14,463 nt of DNA from positions 1 through 14,463 of the forward strand of contig CAZXCQ010000163.1 in NCBI GenBank assembly GCA_964639275.1, given 5' to 3'. The position numbers and the translations under genes were made by a program. Each line of letters starts with the position of its first letter. The first letter of the stretch is position 1. The notes beneath the pieces are model-generated. The model did not search any database and was not told the DNA's origin. It was given only the letters and a program-made list of their open reading frames with translations. This stretch comes from CAZXCQ01 sp964639275. Its GTDB lineage: Bacteria; Desulfobacterota; DSM-4660; Desulfatiglandales; Desulfatiglandaceae. Below, piece after piece: positions 6,655 through 14,302 of this stretch.

Positions 6655-8592
6655 ATGACTCAATTAAAGGCCCTTTTCAGCCCCATTAAGATTGGAAAGC
6701 TTGAATTGAAGAACCGCTTAGTCATGGCCCCAATGGCACTTCATTATGCAAATGATAAAGGAATGCTTTCTGATCGCCAAATTACCTACTATGCCGCTCG
6801 GGCCAGAGGTGGCGTAGGCCTTATTATTTCTGAATCCAATTATGTGACACCAGATGGAAGGGGTGGTGTGAAACGTCTAGGGTTATACGAAGATCAGATG
6901 ATTCCGGATCACCAAAGACTGACAAACGCAATTCACGAGGCTGGCAGTATGATTTTTGCTCAGTTGCACCATGGGGGAGCTACGATCTCGCCCGCTGCAA
7001 TCGGTCAAATCCCTGTCGCGCCGTCAGCAACACCCTTAATGACCAAGGGAGAGCCTTTCATTGGTATTATTCCCCGAAGACTCTCCAAAGAAGAGATAAA
7101 AGAGATCATCATTGCCTTTGGAGAGGCTGGCCGAAGGGCAAAGGAGGCCAACTTTGATGGCGTGCAAGTATTGGCAGGACATGGCTATCTGATAAACGAA
7201 TTTTTGTCACCGCACAACAACCGTCGTAATGACTCCTATGGCGGTTCAAAGGAAAACAGGATTCGCATCTTAGTAGAGATAGTCGCTGCCATTCGTGAAC
7301 GTGTAGGTTCTGATTATCCTATAAGCATACGTTTAACCGGCCGGGAATTCATCCCGGACGGATACGGTCTTGACTTCACCTGTTGGCTGGTCGAGCAATT
7401 GGAAGAATCAGTGGATGAGTTTTCCATCGCGGGGGGGACGTATGACGAGCGTGACTGGATGGTTTCACCAATGCGAGTCCCTGAGGGATATCAGATCAAT
7501 CAAGCGGTGAAAGTAAAGGAGGCGACCTGCGTGCCTGTGTCTATTGTGGGTCGCATCACGGATCCTGTTATGGCAGACCAGGTCATCGAACAGGGGCAGG
7601 CGGATTTGGTTTATATGGGCCGGGCGCTTATAGCGGATCCGGAATTGCCCAACAAGGCCAAGGAGGGAAAGCTGGAAGAGATCCGGCCGTGCATTGGGTG
7701 TAACCGGGGTTGCATAGATCGGCTTTTTAAGGGCCTGGATGTGCGTTGCACCGTCAATCCTGATGTTGGCCAAGAGACCGAGGCAATGATCTATCCTGCA
7801 GGTATGCCCAAGAAGGTTCTTGTGGTGGGGGGCGGACCGGCAGGGATGGAAGCGGCAAGAAGTACAGCGTTAAGAGGCCATCAAGTCACGCTGATAGAGC
7901 AATCTGCCGAGCTCGGCGGTAAGCTCGGTGTGGCTTCAAAGCCTCCTTTTCGACAATCCATAGACAAGTTCAGATCCTATCAGGAGATTCAACTTGATAA
8001 GGTCGGTGTCGAAGTTAAACTGAAAACTGAGGCCACACCAAGACTGATTGAGGAATTAGCCCCGGACGTAGTTGTAATTGCCACCGGCGCCAAGAGCATC
8101 CAGCCCGACATAACGGGGGTAGGGCTTGAATGTGTTGCGACTGCTGAAGATGTATTAAACGGTTTGTCAAAGCCGGGTCATAAGGTCGTGATAATGGGCG
8201 CCGGTATTATTGGGCTGGAAACCGCGGAGTACTTAGCGGAAACAGGCAGGCAAGTTACGGTGATTGAAATAACCGGCAATATTGCGGGGGATGAGGAAGC
8301 CATTTCTAAGAAGATGCTCTTGTTACGCCTTAATGACCTCGGAGTTCGGATATATGTTAATTGCAAGATAACAAATATCACAAGTCAAGGGGTATCAATT
8401 ATCCGGCTGTCCCGTGAAGAGGTGTTGCCAGCTGACACCGTTGTCTTAGCAGTAGGGTATAGGCCGAACAGAGACCTATTCACCAAACTCAACGTTGATA
8501 ATCGTGAAGTGTATCTGATTGGGGACAGCAAGGAAGCCCGTAATATAATGGAAGCCGTGAACGATGGAGCCCTTATAGGCAGACAGATATAA
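6655..8592 (+). CDS. FadH/Bai-like flavin, Fe4S4, NAD(P)-dependent ene-reductase
   Basis: This is a three-domain oxidoreductase of the 2,4-dienoyl-CoA reductase / enoate reductase / BaiCD-BaiH group, 645 residues. Residues about 1-340 form the FMN-binding old-yellow-enzyme barrel, with HGYLINEFLSP (176-186) holding the conserved tyrosine Y178 and GRALIADPE at the end of the barrel. The [4Fe-4S] ligands are C346, C349, C353 and C365, with the same C-x2-C-x3-C-x11-C spacing as E. coli FadH. Two dinucleotide-binding folds follow: VGGGPAGMEAA (391-401) for FAD and MGAGIIGLETAEY (514-526) for NAD(P). Where E. coli FadH has its catalytic histidine (GWHEAR), this protein reads GGTYDER (260-266), so dienoyl-CoA reduction is doubtful. 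In this setting, reduction of an activated ring C=C is plausible. The ATG follows GGGGGA closely, and the gene is tightly linked on both sides. Confidence 0.93.
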   Translation: MTQLKALFSPIKIGKLELKNRLVMAPMALHYANDKGMLSDRQITYYAARARGGVGLIISESNYVTPDGRGGVKRLGLYEDQMIPDHQRLTNAIHEAGSMIFAQLHHGGATISPAAIGQIPVAPSATPLMTKGEPFIGIIPRRLSKEEIKEIIIAFGEAGRRAKEANFDGVQVLAGHGYLINEFLSPHNNRRNDSYGGSKENRIRILVEIVAAIRERVGSDYPISIRLTGREFIPDGYGLDFTCWLVEQLEESVDEFSIAGGTYDERDWMVSPMRVPEGYQINQAVKVKEATCVPVSIVGRITDPVMADQVIEQGQADLVYMGRALIADPELPNKAKEGKLEEIRPCIGCNRGCIDRLFKGLDVRCTVNPDVGQETEAMIYPAGMPKKVLVVGGGPAGMEAARSTALRGHQVTLIEQSAELGGKLGVASKPPFRQSIDKFRSYQEIQLDKVGVEVKLKTEATPRLIEELAPDVVVIATGAKSIQPDITGVGLECVATAEDVLNGLSKPGHKVVIMGAGIIGLETAEYLAETGRQVTVIEITGNIAGDEEAISKKMLLLRLNDLGVRIYVNCKITNITSQGVSIIRLSREEVLPADTVVLAVGYRPNRDLFTKLNVDNREVYLIGDSKEARNIMEAVNDGALIGRQI

Positions 8593-8607
8593 TAGGAGAA
8601 GTCAGGA

Positions 8608-10869
8608 GTGGCTGAGCTTAACAAAACCTATAATATTGTGGGCCAACCCATTCCGAGAGTGGACGCCTTTGATAAAGTCACAGGCAAAGCTCTATACGCC
8701 GGAGACATTGTCTTCCCTGAGATGTTACATATAAAAGCTCTAAGAAGTGCCCGACCGCATGCAAGGATTTTGGGAATTCATACAGGAAAGGCTGAAGCTT
8801 GTCCGGGCGTTGTTGGAGTCTTCACACATAGGAATATCCCAGGGACCAATCGAATTGGGCCAAGGGATAAGGATCAGCCATTGCTTTGCGATGATAAGGT
8901 TCGTCATATCGGAGATCCACTGGCAATAGTCGCGGCTGAAACTCTTGAGGAAGCCGAAGAAGCTGTATCTCTCATACAGGTTGATCTGAAAGACTTGCCC
9001 GGAATCTTTTCAACTGAAAAAGCCTTGGCCCAAGGGGCGATCAATATACATGAAAGTGGAAATCTTTTGTCGGAGCGAACCCTTGTAAAAGGGTGCCCTG
9101 AGCAGGCAATCAAGGATGCGGACATAGTAATTACAAATACCTATCGAACGCAAATGGTAGAACATGCCTACCTGGAACCGGAGGCAGGGGTCGCAGACTT
9201 TAGAGATGGCAAGATGACCCTCTGGATTCCAAGCAAACATGCGCACTTTGATCAAAAGGAGATAGGGGCGATCCTCGGGCTTTCGCCCGAGAAAGTGAGA
9301 GTGGTTTTGACTGCAATCGGCGGTTCGTTTGGGGATAAACAGTGTATCTCTCCCGGATATTATGCGGCACTGGCGAGCTTTAAGACAGGTAGACCCTGTA
9401 AAATGGTTTATGATCGGGAGGAGTCCTTTGTGGCCTCTACAAAACGACATCCCTGCCTGATACATTATACTACAGCTGCATCCCGGGATGGACGGATTAT
9501 AGCCGTAAAGGTAGAAATTGTGGCCGACACAGGAGCCTATTCATCCTATGGGCCATCGATTCTTGTCCGAGCCATGGCTCACGCAGCGGGTCCTTATGAG
9601 ATACCGAACATCTATGTGAAAGCCAAGGCCGTCTATACCAACAATCCCACAGGAGGTGCGATGCGAGGATTCGGGGTGCCGCAGATTGTGATGGCCTGCG
9701 AATCCCAGATGGACATTTTATCCCAGAAATTAAGGCTGAACCCCTTTGAGATCAGATTGAGAAATGCGTTGAGGCCGGGATCACTTACGGCCACTGGCCA
9801 GAGCATGGGTCCCTCAGTGGGGCTTTCCCAAACCATAAAAAAGGTCAAGCGTCAGATACTGAAAATGGACATTCCCCAATCCTCAGTTTCTAAGCGTTAT
9901 GGATGGGGTATAGCGTGCATGTACTATGGGATTGGTCTTACAGGGCTTCCGAACCCAGGGGCTGGCCGCATTGAAGCAAATGATTCGGGGGATTATACTC
10001 TCTTCCTTGGTTGTGGCGATGTCGGACAGGGTTCTGCGACAATTATGGCCCAGATAGCTGCAGAGGTGTTGAGGTCCAAGGTGGAACGGATCAAGGTGAT
10101 CAGCGGTGATACGGATTTTTGTCCTGATTCAGGGACATCTACGGCAAGCCGGGTTACCTATATTGTCGGTCGGTCGGTTCAAATCGCTGCGGAAAAGCTC
10201 CGAGCGCTGCTCCAAGAGTCTGCGGCCTCGATGATAGAGATCGCAAAAGAAGATCTTGTACTGGAAAATGACTTTTTTTACCCCTTTGGCTCCCCCCACT
10301 TGAAAGTATCTGTGGGGGAGGTGATGAGGTGGATGAAAAGTAAAGGAAAGCCCACTTTTGCGGAAGGGAGATTTAATCCGGAGACAAAAGGCCTGGATCT
10401 GGAAACAGGTCAGGGTATTCCATATGCCACATATGCTTTTGCCACCCAGGGTGCCCTGGTCTCTGTCGATCTTGAATCGGGAGAGGTCGAGGTAATGGAG
10501 ATGGTTGCCTGTCATGATGTGGGAAAGGCCTTAAACCCTATCAACTTGGACGGGCAGATTGTCGGAGGAATATCTATGGGATTGGGCTACGGTCTAACGG
10601 AAGAGGTCATATTAGATGACGGCGTAATTAGGAATCCTCGATTTAGCCAGTATCTAATTCCTACATCACTTGATGTACCTAAAATCAGGACTTTTCTGGT
10701 AGAAAACCGAGAACCGACCGGGCCTTTTGGGTCGAAAGGAGTGGGAGAACCCGCTATTGTGCCTACTGTGCCTGCCATTATCAACGCCATTAGAAACGCA
10801 ACTGGAACTCATCCAAGGGAAATACCCGTGACCCCTGAAAACTTCTGGCGACTCCTAAAAAAAGTCTAA
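8608..10869 (+). CDS. Xanthine dehydrogenase-family molybdopterin large subunit (copy 2)
   Basis: This is a second complete molybdenum subunit, 753 residues, clearly related to the 1665-3974 product along its whole length (my impression is roughly 40% identity by eye). Visible elements are the hammerhead start (PRVDAFDKVTGKALYAGD, 16-33), IGGSFGDK (237-244), GGAMRGFG (349-356), DVGQGS (471-476), PDSGTSTASR (506-515), and GSKGVGEPA (708-716) with catalytic E714. The first glycine-rich loop differs from copy 1 (GGSFGDKQ against GGGFGSKG), as do many pocket-lining positions, so the two probably accept different substrates. Translation starts at GTG, with AGGAG at 8594-8598 nine nt upstream. It lies 15 nt after the reductase gene. 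No FAD or Fe-S subunit gene follows, so sharing of the upstream pair is the simplest reading. Confidence 0.95.
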   Translation: MAELNKTYNIVGQPIPRVDAFDKVTGKALYAGDIVFPEMLHIKALRSARPHARILGIHTGKAEACPGVVGVFTHRNIPGTNRIGPRDKDQPLLCDDKVRHIGDPLAIVAAETLEEAEEAVSLIQVDLKDLPGIFSTEKALAQGAINIHESGNLLSERTLVKGCPEQAIKDADIVITNTYRTQMVEHAYLEPEAGVADFRDGKMTLWIPSKHAHFDQKEIGAILGLSPEKVRVVLTAIGGSFGDKQCISPGYYAALASFKTGRPCKMVYDREESFVASTKRHPCLIHYTTAASRDGRIIAVKVEIVADTGAYSSYGPSILVRAMAHAAGPYEIPNIYVKAKAVYTNNPTGGAMRGFGVPQIVMACESQMDILSQKLRLNPFEIRLRNALRPGSLTATGQSMGPSVGLSQTIKKVKRQILKMDIPQSSVSKRYGWGIACMYYGIGLTGLPNPGAGRIEANDSGDYTLFLGCGDVGQGSATIMAQIAAEVLRSKVERIKVISGDTDFCPDSGTSTASRVTYIVGRSVQIAAEKLRALLQESAASMIEIAKEDLVLENDFFYPFGSPHLKVSVGEVMRWMKSKGKPTFAEGRFNPETKGLDLETGQGIPYATYAFATQGALVSVDLESGEVEVMEMVACHDVGKALNPINLDGQIVGGISMGLGYGLTEEVILDDGVIRNPRFSQYLIPTSLDVPKIRTFLVENREPTGPFGSKGVGEPAIVPTVPAIINAIRNATGTHPREIPVTPENFWRLLKKV

Positions 10870-10871
10870 TT

Positions 10872-10891
10872 GGGCAATCATATGCCCTTTT
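10872..10891 (+). terminator. Possible weak intrinsic terminator or attenuator
   Basis: GGGCA (10872-10876) and TGCCC (10883-10887) form a 5-bp stem with a 6-nt loop, followed by four T. It sits 3 nt after the stop of the last enzyme gene. The short stem and T run suggest partial termination between the enzyme and transporter genes at most. Confidence 0.35.
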
Positions 10892-10902
10892 GGTATTGGT
10901 AG

Positions 10903-10930
10903 TTGTTAGGTTTTTAACAAAAAACATTAT
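10903..10930 (+). promoter_or_regulatory. Possible promoter of the TRAP genes
   Basis: TTGTTA (10903-10908) and CATTAT (10925-10930) are 16 bp apart, each matching four of six sigma-70 consensus positions. A small AT-rich inverted repeat (GTTTTT 10910-10915 and AAAAAC 10920-10925) lies between them and could be an operator or chance. The strong AAAGGAGG ribosome binding site of the next gene follows at 10937-10944. Confidence 0.22.
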
Positions 10931-10953
10931 CAAGTTAAAGGAGGAAGAAGACT

Positions 10954-11973
10954 ATGAAAAGAGCCCTATCTTTACTATCCATCATGTCGTTGATAGCAAT
11001 AATGGTGTTCGCAAACGCCAATATGACGTGGGCGAAAAAGATCAATTGGAAAATAAATATATGGGCCAGTAGGATCAATGCCTATCCACAAACCATACTT
11101 GTTGCGGATATGGTTAAACGCATCAAAGATCGAACCAATGGTGATTTCAACATTAAGCTTTACACTTCGAAACAATTAGGCATTAAGGCTAAAGACTTCT
11201 TGAAAGCTTGTTCGGACGGTGCATTGGATGGTTTTATGATCTATTCAGGTGGGATGAGTGGCGATATTCCCGAATTCGATGTCCCCTACCTGCCCTATCT
11301 TGGAACGACGACCAAAGATAAAAAGATCATCGACGAGATCGTAAGGCCTCTGTATACCCAGGCACTTGCGAAATACAATACCCAACCCCTCCTTGCCGTA
11401 AGCTGGGGATTTACCTATCCATTAATGACAAAGCCCCTTCCCTCCATCATGGATTGGAAGGGTATAAAACTCAGGGTTGTCAATCCTTGGCAGTCAAGGA
11501 TGTGCGTCAATATGGGTGGAGAAGGGGTTCCCATACCCTATAGTGAAGTTTACACGGCCTTGCAGCGGGGCGCCATACAAGGCGAAATCAGCTCCATACC
11601 AACGGTGCTGAGCCGGCCTGACCCTGGTCTCTATAAGCACATCTATATCCTTAACATCGGGATGGGTTTATATACGGTAATCGTTAATAAAGATTCATTG
11701 GCTGCGCTACCTGCAGAATACAGGAAGGTCCTCCTCGAAGAAGCCAACAGATCACAAAAGCAAGGCTGGGCAAATGTGGTGCCGGTAGACAAACAAGAAG
11801 AGAAAGGTATAAAGGTAATGGCGCAGAAGTACGGGGCAAAGATATACACTGCGAGTCCGAAAGAACTCCAACAACTGGCGGCCAAAAATGCTTATATCTG
11901 GAATCTATGGGCAGAGAAAAGAAATAGGAAAGAACTACTTCAAAAGGTGCGGAGTGCCTTGGGCTTAGAATAG
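10954..11973 (+). CDS. TRAP transporter substrate-binding protein (DctP family)
   Basis: This periplasmic receptor captures the transported compound and delivers it to the membrane pair encoded downstream. It has 339 residues. Residues 1-27 form a Sec signal peptide (basic MKR, hydrophobic core, probable cleavage after TWA at 25-27). The family core is visible: KGIKLRV (169-175), with R174 at the position of the arginine that binds a substrate carboxylate in most DctP proteins, then PIPYSEVYTALQRGAIQGE (193-211), the usual helix and hinge. This arginine suggests an organic anion as ligand, for example a carboxylated heterocycle; the ligand itself is not readable. AAAGGAGG at 10937-10944 with 9-nt spacing is the best ribosome binding site in the window and fits high expression of a binding protein. 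Confidence 0.94.
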   Translation: MKRALSLLSIMSLIAIMVFANANMTWAKKINWKINIWASRINAYPQTILVADMVKRIKDRTNGDFNIKLYTSKQLGIKAKDFLKACSDGALDGFMIYSGGMSGDIPEFDVPYLPYLGTTTKDKKIIDEIVRPLYTQALAKYNTQPLLAVSWGFTYPLMTKPLPSIMDWKGIKLRVVNPWQSRMCVNMGGEGVPIPYSEVYTALQRGAIQGEISSIPTVLSRPDPGLYKHIYILNIGMGLYTVIVNKDSLAALPAEYRKVLLEEANRSQKQGWANVVPVDKQEEKGIKVMAQKYGAKIYTASPKELQQLAAKNAYIWNLWAEKRNRKELLQKVRSALGLE

Positions 11974-11987
11974 AAAAGAACCAGCTG

Positions 11988-12024
11988 ATGAGGCTTACAA
12001 TTCCATTCTCCTCAGCCTCGTTTT
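11988..12024 (+). terminator. Hairpin between binding protein and permease genes (attenuator-like)
   Basis: ATGAGGCT (11988-11995) can pair with AGCCTCGT (12014-12021; one U-G and otherwise canonical pairs) across an 18-nt loop, ending in TTTT. A competing hairpin CCTCA/TGAGG (12010-12014 with 12024-12028) overlaps it. It lies in the 109-nt gap after the binding protein gene, where many TRAP and ABC operons reduce expression of the membrane genes or stabilise upstream mRNA. Confidence 0.35.
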
Positions 12025-12082
12025 GAGGGAGCAAGAAACCTGAGGTCCACGACAAAAAATACATTTTTCTGGAGTGTTGGAG

Positions 12083-12637
12083 ATGAAAAAGAAAACCGGG
12101 GATCTTTCAAAGAGGTTTGAACGTTTGGTCGTACTGTTGAGTCATGGGAGCGCATGGTTTGCGTGGATGTGCCTGTGGGCAATGGTCATTATCATATTGA
12201 TAGATATCAGTGGAAGGCGGTTATTGGGCCGCTCAACCCACATGGCCGATGAATTCTCAGGCTATTTCCTGGTGGTCATAACGTTTATGGGTGCGGCATA
12301 TACACTGATCAAAGGCAGACACGTCAGTGTTGAGGTAATATCAGAGCATTTGTCCGGTAAGACGAAACAGGCGCTTTCTATCTGCACCGCTCTTCTGGCT
12401 TTGGCCTTCATTGCCATTATGACCTGGTACAGCCTCAAATTGCCCCTTAGCAGCCTCAAATTCGGGTCAGGTTCGGGAACCATGTTAAATATACCTTTGT
12501 TCATTCCCCAGCTTATTGTTCCTGTGGGCCTCTTTTTATTGGGACTGGCAGTGCTCTCTCATATCTTAAGACTTTTCAGATCTGGGAACGAGGCAGAAGA
12601 TGTCCATCCCTCTTCAAATCCAAACTCGACGAGCTAA
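12083..12637 (+). CDS. TRAP transporter small permease (DctQ family)
   Basis: This is the small inner-membrane subunit that joins the large permease to form the sodium-driven TRAP translocator. It has 184 residues with four hydrophobic segments at about 24-41, 58-76, 96-115 and 140-163. DEFSGYFLVV (56-65) and KGRHVSVEVI (77-86) correspond to the usual DctQ motif around the second segment. The C-terminal tail is polar (SGNEAEDVHPSSNPNSTS). The frame opens at a GTG at 12074, but GGAG at 12071-12074 is placed as the ribosome binding site of the ATG at 12083 (8-nt spacing), so I use the ATG. It precedes the large permease by 13 nt, so the two are almost certainly co-translated. Confidence 0.92.
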   Translation: MKKKTGDLSKRFERLVVLLSHGSAWFAWMCLWAMVIIILIDISGRRLLGRSTHMADEFSGYFLVVITFMGAAYTLIKGRHVSVEVISEHLSGKTKQALSICTALLALAFIAIMTWYSLKLPLSSLKFGSGSGTMLNIPLFIPQLIVPVGLFLLGLAVLSHILRLFRSGNEAEDVHPSSNPNSTS

Positions 12638-12650
12638 GGGGGGATAACAC

Positions 12651-13961
12651 ATGGAGTTCTCGGCCTTATTCGTCGGAATTGCATCCCTCTTGTTAATCCT
12701 TTTGATCTCACTTTCGGGAATCTGGTTATTTGCCGGCCTTGGTATCGCAGGGCTAATCTGTGCAAAAATATTTACAGGGACATGGAGCATACTTCCCTAT
12801 ATTTCTTTTGCACATGCAGATAGCTTCACCCTTACAGCAATACCCATGTTTGTACTTATGGGTAACCTTATGATTCAGACCGGCGTTGCCGAGACCCTTT
12901 ACAGATCAGCCACGATCATATTCAGGCCCCTTCCCGGATGCCTTTACCATGCCATCATCATGTCTTGTGCAATCTTTGGGGCTATCTCAGGTTCGGCGAT
13001 TGCAACAACGGCTACGATAGGATCAACGGCCATCCCGGAATTGAAAAGGCGGGGGTATGACAAGAGAATCACCTATGGACTCATCGCATCCATGGGGACC
13101 CTCGGTAATCTGATTCCCCCAGCCATTGGATTTATCGTATTTGCAGAGATAACCAAGGTATCAGTGGGAAAGCTGTTTATAGCCGGAATTCTACCGGGCC
13201 TTATGATCATGATCTTGACCATGGCCTATGTTTCTTCAAAAGTATTATTGAATCCCCAGCTTGCTCCCGTAGCCAAATCCATTTCCAAATCACGCCTTCA
13301 AACTTTCAAGGAGGTATTGGGCATTGTCCCGTTTTTTTTAATCATTATTGTGGTGCTTGGCTCTATGTTTGCGGGTATCGCAACACCCACCGAATCCGCA
13401 GCAATAGGGGTTATTTGTGCCGCAGCTCTTGCTGCGTGCAAGAGAAAATTGACACGCCAGGCGGTTATCTTAGCAGGTTTAAACACCATTGTCGTCACAT
13501 CCATGATCATGCTGATCATTGTGTTTACCTATATTATATCAGGTGTTTATGGGGCTCTGGATCTCGGACAGAACCTGATGGAATGGTGCCTTTCAGGGGC
13601 CATTTCACCTACAACAACGATAATCGCCATGTGTGTCATGTATGTCATTCTCGGGTTTTTCATAGAAGGTCTTCCGTTGAAAGTTTTGACCTTGGCAGTA
13701 GTGTACCAGGTTGTGGTGGAGGGATTGGGTTATGACGGAGTCTGGCTGGGAGCTATCAATGAGGTGATTGTGAATATAGGGATGATCACACCTCCCGTGG
13801 CCGTTACACTTTACGTTACACAGGGCCTGGATCCCGGAAGTAAGACAACCGATATATTTATTGGGACCATACCTATTATGATAATAATGTTAATTGTATC
13901 TGCTATATTGATCATCTGGCCAGACGTAGCCTTATGGTTACCCAACCTAATAAGTTATTAG
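12651..13961 (+). CDS. TRAP transporter large permease (DctM family)
   Basis: This is the transport subunit of the TRAP system, a polytopic inner-membrane protein of the ion-transporter superfamily, 436 residues and normal length. About a dozen hydrophobic segments or re-entrant hairpins cover it. Family marks include TAIPMFVLMGNLM (62-74), FGAISGSAIATTATIGS (109-125), LGNLIPPAIG (151-160), ATPTESAA (244-251) and the C-terminal NIGMITPPVAV (375-385), where the scaffold and ion-binding hairpins lie. AAGGGGGG at 12636-12642 is a strong ribosome binding site with 8-nt spacing that overlaps the stop region of the small permease gene. With the two preceding genes it makes a complete importer, which argues that the operon feeds on an external compound. 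Confidence 0.95.
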   Translation: MEFSALFVGIASLLLILLISLSGIWLFAGLGIAGLICAKIFTGTWSILPYISFAHADSFTLTAIPMFVLMGNLMIQTGVAETLYRSATIIFRPLPGCLYHAIIMSCAIFGAISGSAIATTATIGSTAIPELKRRGYDKRITYGLIASMGTLGNLIPPAIGFIVFAEITKVSVGKLFIAGILPGLMIMILTMAYVSSKVLLNPQLAPVAKSISKSRLQTFKEVLGIVPFFLIIIVVLGSMFAGIATPTESAAIGVICAAALAACKRKLTRQAVILAGLNTIVVTSMIMLIIVFTYIISGVYGALDLGQNLMEWCLSGAISPTTTIIAMCVMYVILGFFIEGLPLKVLTLAVVYQVVVEGLGYDGVWLGAINEVIVNIGMITPPVAVTLYVTQGLDPGSKTTDIFIGTIPIMIIMLIVSAILIIWPDVALWLPNLISY

Positions 13962-13968
13962 TCGATTA

Positions 13969-13997
13969 GCAGCCCAATAGGTATCTCTTATGGGTGC
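13969..13997 (+). terminator. Imperfect hairpin after the last transporter gene
   Basis: GCA (13969-13971), CCCA (13973-13976) and TA (13978-13979) pair with TA, TGGG and TGC (13989-13997), with single-base bulges at 13972 and 13977. It begins 8 nt after the large permease stop. There is no T run after it, so it is at best a weak or factor-assisted terminator. Confidence 0.22.
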
Positions 13998-14030
13998 AAG
14001 GGGAAAGATCTAAAAACCTGTTCTTGGCTT

Positions 14031-14302
14031 CTGGTCACCGCCCTATCTGAGGATGAGGCCCGAAATACCCTTATTGTATCGGATATCCTGGCAGAGACAG
14101 CCGACCCGGGGCCCGGGCCATTGTGGTATGTGAACGCCGGAAACATCTCCAAATCCTCAAGGAAATGTGCGAGCAGAATTATCGGATGGCCGAGGCCGTG
14201 GGTAAGATCTTGTGGATTAGAGGCAAAGAAATAGCTCAGATCTTTGATTATGTGGATCGGCCTTTGGTCTTGCAGGGGAGCTTTAGAAAACGTCAAAAGA
14301 TC
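14031..14302 (+). pseudogene. Decayed C-terminal fragment of an SF2 DEAD/DEAH-box helicase
   Basis: Two pieces in different frames resemble the C-terminal half of a phage/island-type superfamily 2 helicase. The first (14031-14111) reads LVTALSEDEARNTLIVSDIL and onward, like the segment that precedes motif IV. The second (from about 14114) reads IVVCERRKHLQILKEM, then AVGKIL (14195-14212), the position of motif VI with the usual arginines lost, then GKEIAQIFDYVD (14222-14257) and FRKRQK, which matches the IYDYVD tail of this helicase group. The reading frame changes within the GC-rich palindromic tract at about 14101-14119, the stretch between motifs IV and VI is far too short, and no N-terminal helicase half is present. 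It is therefore a remnant. The family call rests on remembered motifs, not on an alignment. Confidence 0.55.

Noticed and set aside
234..10869. Enteric-type anaerobic urate/purine cluster
   Set aside because: hyuA-like and xdh-like genes are present, but no diaminopropionate ammonia-lyase, carbamoyltransferase, carbamate kinase, SsnA or YgfK-type gene is in the window, and the reductase is of the FadH type.
10890..11072. 60-codon forward open frame across the binding-protein start
   Set aside because: It overlaps the signal-peptide region of the TRAP receptor in another frame and has no protein-like features; the receptor has a far better start.
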